From Nonomuraea africana (GTDB taxonomy: Bacteria; Actinomycetota; Actinomycetes; Streptosporangiales; Streptosporangiaceae): DNA of 64,000 bases. Within the stretch, counting starts at the first letter, position 1. The number at the start of each line of letters is the position of its first letter. Shown in pieces: positions 59,645 through 64,000 of the stretch. Position numbers and translations under genes: made by a program. Location: contig NZ_JADBEF010000001.1 in NCBI RefSeq assembly GCF_014873535.1, positions 8,618,001 to 8,682,000 on the forward strand, read 5' to 3'. The notes beneath the pieces are model-generated. The model saw only the letters and a program-made list of their open reading frames with translations. It searched no databases and was not told the DNA's origin.

Positions 59645-59877
59645 TGAACCATCCGTGGATCGTGTACCTGACCGCCTACCTCGGGGTCCGCGTACACCGC
59701 GCCCGCACCGCGCCCTCCCGCGGGGCCTCCGCCGTCGAGTGGGTGATCATCACCGCGATCATCGCGGGGGTGGCGCTGGGGCTCGCGACACTGATCAAGA
59801 CGCTCGTGGAGCAGAAGCAGAGCGACCTCCAGAACAGCTTCGGCGGAGGCGGCGGCTCGGGCGGCGGCAACGAGTGA
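59644..59877 (+). CDS. Flp-type pilin
   Basis: 77 residues; GTG 59641 or ATG 59644 can start it. A long leader (about 26 residues) ends before GASAVEWVIITAIIAGVALGLATLIKTL, the type IV-like hydrophobic pilin helix with the conserved Glu shortly after the expected cleavage site. The C-terminus is a flexible Gly tail (GGGGSGGG). This is the structural subunit. No prepilin peptidase gene is in the window. Confidence 0.88.
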   Translation: MNHPWIVYLTAYLGVRVHRARTAPSRGASAVEWVIITAIIAGVALGLATLIKTLVEQKQSDLQNSFGGGGGSGGGNE

Positions 59878-60596
59878 CCCTTTCCCGTCCCCCCTCCCTC
59901 TCCGGGATCCCGCGCCCTCGCGAGTGGAGTCCACTCGAGAGGCCCGAGTCCATCCTCGAGGGACCCGCGCCCACGCTCGAGGGACCCGCGCCCATCCTCG
60001 AGGGTCACTGGCCCACGTTCGAGGGGCCCGCGCCCACTCTTGAAGGCGGCGGGCCTATCTGGCAGCGTCGGCCTGCCCACCTTCTGTCTCGACGCTGCCC
60101 CGCCTCTAAGGGACGCCGGCCCGTTCGTGGCGGGGGCCTCCCGAAAAGGCATCCCCGCAGCTCGGCTCACTCGGGAAGGGGGGACCGCGGCGCCACGGTC
60201 GTCGAACTCGCGATGATCATGCCGATCGTGCTCGCCGTCGTCCTGCTGATCGTCCAGGTGGCGCTGTGGTTCCACGGACGCCAGGTCGCCGACGCCGCCG
60301 CCAGGGAGGGCGCCAGGATCGCCAGATCGGCCCCCTTCGATTCGACGAGCTGGCAGGACGAGGCCGTCTCCAGGGCCGAAGACGTCGCCAGAGCCATCGG
60401 CCCGCGCATCCTCGACGGCGCCGCCGCGACAGCCGTACCCAAAGGGGCCGACGAACGCTGGGTGACGGTGACGGGCAGCGCCGTGCAGGTGATCCCGCTG
60501 CTCCCCGACCTGACCTTCACGATCACGGCCACGTCGGGCGGGCCCGTGGAGTGCTTCCGTCCCGACAACGACGACGGAGGCGACGACTGCCATTGA
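59874..60596 (+). CDS. TadE-like pseudopilin with N-terminal heptapeptide repeats
   Basis: 240 residues from GTG 59874, the only in-frame start before the TadE motif. Residues 1-95 are unusual for TadE: 7-residue repeats (PAPTLEG/PAPILEG) at about 25-58, then a basic stretch. The TadE core starts at GRGDRGATVVELAMIMPIVLAV near 106, a cleavable pseudopilin-like helix, followed by ADAAAREGARIARS. The stop codon coincides with the predicted right end of a TnpB element, so the C-terminus (ending DDCH) may not be the original one. Confidence 0.8.
   Translation: MTLSRPPSLSGIPRPREWSPLERPESILEGPAPTLEGPAPILEGHWPTFEGPAPTLEGGGPIWQRRPAHLLSRRCPASKGRRPVRGGGLPKRHPRSSAHSGRGDRGATVVELAMIMPIVLAVVLLIVQVALWFHGRQVADAAAREGARIARSAPFDSTSWQDEAVSRAEDVARAIGPRILDGAAATAVPKGADERWVTVTGSAVQVIPLLPDLTFTITATSGGPVECFRPDNDDGGDDCH
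59946..60047 (+). repeat. 21-bp tandem repeats coding PAPxLEG heptapeptides
   Basis: About five units of 21 bp (CCCGCGCCCACNCTCGAGGGA type, with CTCGAG at each centre). One unit is diverged (HWPTFEG). They sit in frame in the N-terminal part of the TadE-like gene. Confidence 0.85.
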
Positions 60597-60720
60597 CTGC
60601 TCCCTCTCATCAAGGAGGGGGATTCCCGTACGGCCTACGGCCGCGACGCCGCTTACGCGACACGCCTCACGGCGCGGGGTTTCTGCTTCATAGCCGACTG
60701 CGGAAGGGAGGACCCTTGCC
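60593..60720 (-). ncRNA. Possible omega-RNA (reRNA) scaffold at the tnpB 3' end
   Basis: In TnpB elements the guide RNA scaffold comes from the 3' end of tnpB and the element's right end, with the guide taken from flanking DNA. Here that region is present, GC-rich and hairpin-forming. The flanking guide would be tadE sequence. No expression evidence; the nuclease is truncated, so any RNA would be an orphan. Confidence 0.3.
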
Positions 60721-61060
60721 GACTGACACCAGCTCCACAGACATCGCCAGAGTTCTGTCTGGCTACGGCTCGACCAGCCGCAAGAATGTTCTTCGCCGCG
60801 TTCATATCCCGGTCATGCCGGGTGCGGCAGCCCGGACACGTCCAGTGCTGGGTGGAAAGACTCAGCTGGGACAGCAGGTATCCGCAGGACGAGCAGGTCT
60901 TGGAGGACGGGTACCAGCGGTCGATCACGACCAGCCGACGTCCGGCTCGCTCGCACTTGTACTCGAGTTGACGCCGGAACTCGCCCCAACCGGCATCGGA
61001 GATGGCGCGGGCGAGGCTGCGGTTCTTGACCATGTTCTTGACCGCGAGGTCTTCGATCAC
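60653..61060 (-). pseudogene. 5'-truncated TnpB nuclease
   Basis: Coding similarity continues upstream to about 61120 (RRGQDFLHRTSTNLVRKADT), so the visible part is about 155 residues of a protein of ~400. It retains the RuvC-II glutamate (IEDLAVKN), the zinc ribbon (CSSCGY and CPGCRTRHDRD) and the RuvC-III aspartate (DRDMNAAKNILAAG). The N-terminal half with RuvC-I and the DNA-binding domains is absent, so it cannot cut DNA. Antisense to the pilus operon. Confidence 0.85.
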
Positions 61061-61132
61061 GATGGTGTCCGCCTTGCGGACCAGGTTCGTGCTGGTGCGG
61101 TGCAGGAAGTCTTGCCCCCTTCGGAGGATCGG

Positions 61133-61522
61133 GTGAACGCCGACAGGGGCTCGATGGCCGTGGAGACCGTGCTGCTGGCGCCGGTCTTTCTGCTGTTCCT
61201 GTTGTTCCTCGTAGGTGCGGGACGGCTGGTCGAGGCGCAGGGCGAGGTGAACGGCGCGGCCAGGGACGCCGCCAGGGCCGCCTCGGTCCAGCGCACGCTC
61301 GACGGCGCGGAGGGAGCGGCGGAGGCGAGCGCGAAGGCGGCGCTGGAAGGGCAGTGCGCCGCGCCGCAGATCTCGCTGGAGGGGACGGCGTGGCAGGAGG
61401 GCGGCCAGGTCAGGGCGGAAGTGACCTGCGAGCTGAACCTGGACTTCCTGGGATTCGGCGCGACCAAACAGATGACCGGCATGTCGGTCGTCCCCCTGGA
61501 GCAGTTCCGGAGAGTCGATTGA
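61133..61522 (+). CDS. TadE-like pseudopilin
   Basis: 129 residues from GTG 61133, with GGAGGA at 61123-61128; longer upstream frames run through the TnpB fragment. NADRGSMAVETVLLAPVFLLFLLFLVGAGRLVEAQ is the TadE core, with DAARAAS after it and two cysteines (C79 and C104 region) in the exported part. The gene appears intact even though the TnpB fragment ends just before its RBS. Confidence 0.85.
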   Translation: MNADRGSMAVETVLLAPVFLLFLLFLVGAGRLVEAQGEVNGAARDAARAASVQRTLDGAEGAAEASAKAALEGQCAAPQISLEGTAWQEGGQVRAEVTCELNLDFLGFGATKQMTGMSVVPLEQFRRVD

Positions 61523-61692
61523 ACCACCACCAGCCGACCGAAGCGGGGTCCTGGGGTCGATCGACGCAGCACCAGCCGACCGAAGCGGCTCCCCCGGGTC
61601 AATCGAACGAGAACCGACCGATCAACGCTGCTCCCCGAAGCCGATTGGGCGTAAACCGACCGATCGTGCGTGCGAGGCGAGGGCGCAGGCCA

Positions 61693-62127
61693 ATGGGAGC
61701 GGTTTCGGCGGGCGGAGTCCATGAGCGTGGGTCGATGTCGGTATTCACGGTGTTGTTCTCCGTCGTCGTGTTCCTGCTCGCCGGCCTGCTCGTGGACGGC
61801 GGCGCCGCCATCAACGCGAGATTGCGGGCCGCCGACGTGGCCGAGCAGGCGGCACGGGCGGGTGCGGACCGGATCGACGTGGAGTACCTGCGCCAGAGCG
61901 GCCAGGCCCGCCTGCTGGGCCAGGAGGAGGTGTGCGCCCGCGCCGAGGAGATCGTAAGTGCTTACTCACCCAGCGAAGTCAAGGCCGCCGACTGCCGGGT
62001 CGGCGACGCGCAGACCCAGGTGACGGTCTGGGTCCGGGTGAGCTGGAAGGCGTTCTTCCTCGGCGCGCTGGGCTTTCCCGGCGCGGAGATGGAAGGACAG
62101 GCCACCGCCGCGCCCGACGCCCGCTGA
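61693..62127 (+). CDS. TadE/TadG-like exported pilus-locus protein
   Basis: 144 residues from ATG 61693 (MGAVSAGGVHERGSMSVFTVLFSVVVFLLAGLLVDGG). The single N-terminal hydrophobic helix after RGS, then ARLRAADVAEQAARAGADRID, is the actinobacterial TadG-like pattern; two cysteines lie in the outer domain. A TTG at 61519 overlapping the previous stop would add 58 residues containing HQPTEA repeats; ATG 61735 would shorten it. The start is uncertain. Confidence 0.75.
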   Translation: MGAVSAGGVHERGSMSVFTVLFSVVVFLLAGLLVDGGAAINARLRAADVAEQAARAGADRIDVEYLRQSGQARLLGQEEVCARAEEIVSAYSPSEVKAADCRVGDAQTQVTVWVRVSWKAFFLGALGFPGAEMEGQATAAPDAR

Positions 62128-62202
62128 ACCAGACCGAATCTCGTCACTCGCTGGCCGCACGGGTCGCGGGTGACGACGCTTGATGCGAAGGAGGGAGAGG
62201 CG

Positions 62203-64000
62203 ATGCCGACCCGAGAGCCCGCACGCCCGGACGATCCGGCCCGTCCACCAGCCAGTACGGCAGGCCCGAACACACCCGCACGCCCCAAAACCACCCCATA
62301 CCGTCCCGCCACCCGACCAGACCACCCAGAAGGTACGGCAGGCCCGAACCCGCCCGCATTCACCGCCGAAGCCACCCGAGACCGTCCGGCCACCAAAGCA
62401 GGCCACCCAGGGGGCGATGAGGGCGCCGTGGGATGGAGCGAGGCCAAGGGAGCCGTGAGGCGTGCCCTGGATGAGGGCGCCATAGGGCGGAGTGCGGCTG
62501 AAGGTGTCGAGAGACGTAGCGCGGATGACGGCGCGGTGAGGCGGGGTGTGGCTGGCGGCGACCTCGGGCGACGTGTGGTTGAAGGTGCCCCGAGTCGTGG
62601 CGGTGCAGAAGGGGTCGTGAGGCGGGGCCTGGACGAGGGCGCCGTGGGGCGGGGCGTGGTTGGCGGCGACCTGGAGCGGACTGTGGCTGAAGGTGGCGTG
62701 GGGCGGGGCGGGGCTGGAGGTGGTGTGAGGCGTGGCACCGGTGAAAGCGCGAGGGGGCGCGTGGCCGACGGTGATGTGGGGTGGCGCGCGGCTGAGGGTG
62801 TCGCTGGGCGGGGTGCAGGTGAAGGTGGCGTTGGGCGTGGTGGGGGGAGTGGGCGGGTGGGAAGGCGCCCTGTGGCGGTTCCGGTGCGGATTCCGGCCAG
62901 GCGTACACCCGGTGACATCCTCGCGGGGCTCGGGGCGCTCGTCGTGTTGGTGGCGCTCGTGGGTGGGGTGCCCTATGCGCTTCTGACGCTGGCCGGGCCG
63001 CCGATCTCGCCCGAACTGCTCGACATCAACCTGCTGACCAGCAGCGTCGGTGCGAGCACGGTTGTGGCGATCATGGTGCTGCTGGTCTGGCTGGCCTGGT
63101 TGCAGCTGTTCGTGTGCGTGATCGTCGAGGTGTACGGCGGTATCCGTCGGGTGGGCATGCCCGCACGCGTCCCGTTGTCGGGGGCGACCCAGGCGCTGGC
63201 GAACCGGCTGGTGTCGGCGGTGTTGCTGCTGTTCACGGCGGGGGCGGTGGCCGTGCCGGTCGCCGCGTGGTCCGCGCCGCCCGAGCGTCCCTCGATGACC
63301 ACGGTGGCCTATGCGGCGCCGGTCGTCGTGGAGGAGGCGACGGTCTACAAGGCGAAGAAGGTCTACACCGTGCAGCCGCCGCACGGCAGGCATCACGAGA
63401 GCTTGTGGGAGATCGCGGAGAAGTGTCTGGGCGATGGGCGGAGATATCCGGAAATCTTCCGGCTGAACCAGTACAAGGAGCAGCCGGACGGCGCCCGCCT
63501 GCGCATGGCTGATCTGATCAGGCCGGGATGGGTGCTCGACATGCCGGACGACGCGGTCAACGTGCACGTCGTCCCGGCGGGACAGCCGAGGGAGAAGACG
63601 CTCAAGGAGCACCCCGGGCCGCCCGAGCAGGTGGTGGAGGGTGACGCGCGAGCGGGTCAGGAGCCCGGTCCCTCCCGCGGCAGAGAGACCCCGGCGCCTC
63701 CCGCCCAGGAGGACTCGCACCAGGAGCAGCGGGACGCTCAGCCGGGCGAGGGGAACCGCGGCGAGTCAGTGACGAACGCACACGGGCGGGAAGCCGTGCC
63801 GGGCGAGGGCCGGGAGGCAGGGCCCCGGCCAGGCAAGGAGACAGGAGAGGCCGGGCAGGCAGGACGAACGGAAGACAGCCAGGCGAGGGAGGCAGCGCAG
63901 GCCAAGGAAGCGGCGGAGGGGAAGGAAGCGGAGCGCGCCAAGGAAGCAGAGCGGGCCAGGGAAGCAGAACAGGCCACGGAAGCGGAGCGGCCCAAGGAAG
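62203..64000 (+). CDS. LysM-domain membrane protein of the Tad locus (runs past the window end)
   Basis: Open from ATG 62203 (AAGGAGG at 62189-62195) to base 64000 with no stop: at least 599 residues. Residues 1-235 are low-complexity, from about 67 on built of GAVxRGV/GGDLxR-type repeats. Three membrane helices lie at about 239-265, 287-312 and 333-353. A LysM-like domain is at about 388-448 (YTVQPPHGRHHESLWEIAEKCLGDG, YPEIFRLNQYKEQ, LIRPGWVLDMPDD). After 470 the chain is charged, with EAE/KEA coiled-coil repeats. In other actinobacteria such proteins close Tad loci, sometimes with a BTAD regulator domain further on; that part is not visible here. Confidence 0.8.
   Translation, partial: MPTREPARPDDPARPPASTAGPNTPARPKTTPYRPATRPDHPEGTAGPNPPAFTAEATRDRPATKAGHPGGDEGAVGWSEAKGAVRRALDEGAIGRSAAEGVERRSADDGAVRRGVAGGDLGRRVVEGAPSRGGAEGVVRRGLDEGAVGRGVVGGDLERTVAEGGVGRGGAGGGVRRGTGESARGRVADGDVGWRAAEGVAGRGAGEGGVGRGGGSGRVGRRPVAVPVRIPARRTPGDILAGLGALVVLVALVGGVPYALLTLAGPPISPELLDINLLTSSVGASTVVAIMVLLVWLAWLQLFVCVIVEVYGGIRRVGMPARVPLSGATQALANRLVSAVLLLFTAGAVAVPVAAWSAPPERPSMTTVAYAAPVVVEEATVYKAKKVYTVQPPHGRHHESLWEIAEKCLGDGRRYPEIFRLNQYKEQPDGARLRMADLIRPGWVLDMPDDAVNVHVVPAGQPREKTLKEHPGPPEQVVEGDARAGQEPGPSRGRETPAPPAQEDSHQEQRDAQPGEGNRGESVTNAHGREAVPGEGREAGPRPGKETGEAGQAGRTEDSQAREAAQAKEAAEGKEAERAKEAERAREAEQATEAERPKE
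62401..62890 (+). repeat. G-rich degenerate repeats in the N-terminal part of the LysM gene
   Basis: Short imperfect repeats such as GAGGGCGCCGTGGGG and GAGGCGGGGTGTGGCTGGCGG recur across about 490 bp with strong G-over-C skew on this strand. They encode Gly/Arg/Val/Glu-rich repeats in frame. The preceding 200 bases have the opposite skew (C-rich) and encode a Pro/Arg-rich stretch. Confidence 0.6.

Larger units (their letters stand above)
60593..61122 (-). mobile_element. Remnant of an IS200/IS605-type TnpB element (right-end fragment)
   Basis: The segment contains the 3' part of a tnpB gene and a typical right end on the minus strand: GGGAATCCCCCTCCTTGATG, a CCCTC/GAGGG hairpin (60602-60619) and a terminal TCAA (60596-60593). 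The left part, including any tnpA, is missing. Homology stops near 61115-61122, just before the RBS of the next tadE gene. End coordinates are estimates. It fills the 536-bp gap between two TadE-type genes. Confidence 0.65.

Noticed and set aside
60653..61120. Functional TnpB nuclease
   Set aside because: The N-terminal half with the first RuvC aspartate is missing, and the fragment has no start region of its own.
61966..63720. 584-codon minus-strand open frame
   Set aside because: Antisense to the LysM gene; its long Pro/Thr/His repeats mirror the G-rich repeats. The plus strand has the RBS, membrane helices and LysM motif.

Overview
The window is very GC-rich, with strong G/C preference at third codon positions, frequent GTG/TTG starts and many 1-4 bp gene overlaps. 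Together with the gene families present (LpdA-type flavoprotein, mycosin, EccB/EccC/EccD, actinobacterial Tad pilus) this points to a filamentous actinomycete, probably of the Streptosporangiaceae type (Nonomuraea-like). The genus is inference. No tRNA, rRNA or CRISPR array was seen.

Region 1 (1-22.4 kb) is nucleoside uptake and salvage. It has a BMP-family nucleoside ABC importer (binding protein, double ATPase, two permeases) running into cytidine deaminase and thymidine phosphorylase. After an accessory insert (MOSC protein, MarR regulator with a NmrA-type protein and an MFS pump, lipoprotein, cupin) come adenosine deaminase, a PH-domain membrane protein and a MerR regulator. The opposite strand carries a tight operon: tandem Lrp regulator, M20 peptidase, purine nucleoside phosphorylase, phosphohexomutase. 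An MHS-type transporter and LpdA close the block. The gene set resembles the cdd-deoA-add / pmmB-deoD / M20 / lpdA neighbourhood of Mycobacterium tuberculosis.

Region 2 (22.4-27.5 kb) holds a secreted pentapeptide-repeat protein, a TPM-domain membrane protein, a biotin-dependent acyl-CoA carboxylase alpha chain and an SDR oxidoreductase.

Region 3 (27.6-54.9 kb) is a type VII (ESX-like) secretion locus. It contains mycosin, a membrane pseudokinase with a SapA-like outer domain, a classical EccC, EccD, a YbaB/EspL-like protein, a six-gene operon of WXG100 and PPE-like substrates, EccB, and a second EccC-type ATPase with an FHA-like N-terminus. Four two-gene units pair a small helical protein with a larger WXG-like protein that is membrane-embedded or carries an SLT muramidase or LysM-like domain. 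EccE and EccA were not found.

Region 4 (55.1-64 kb) is a Tad/Flp pilus operon: CpaB-like SAF protein, CpaE-like ATPase without the Walker lysine, CpaF, TadB, TadC, Flp pilin, three TadE/G-like pseudopilins and a LysM membrane protein that runs off the window. A decayed IS200/IS605-type TnpB fragment lies antisense between the first two TadE genes, and its predicted right end overlaps the stop codon of the first.
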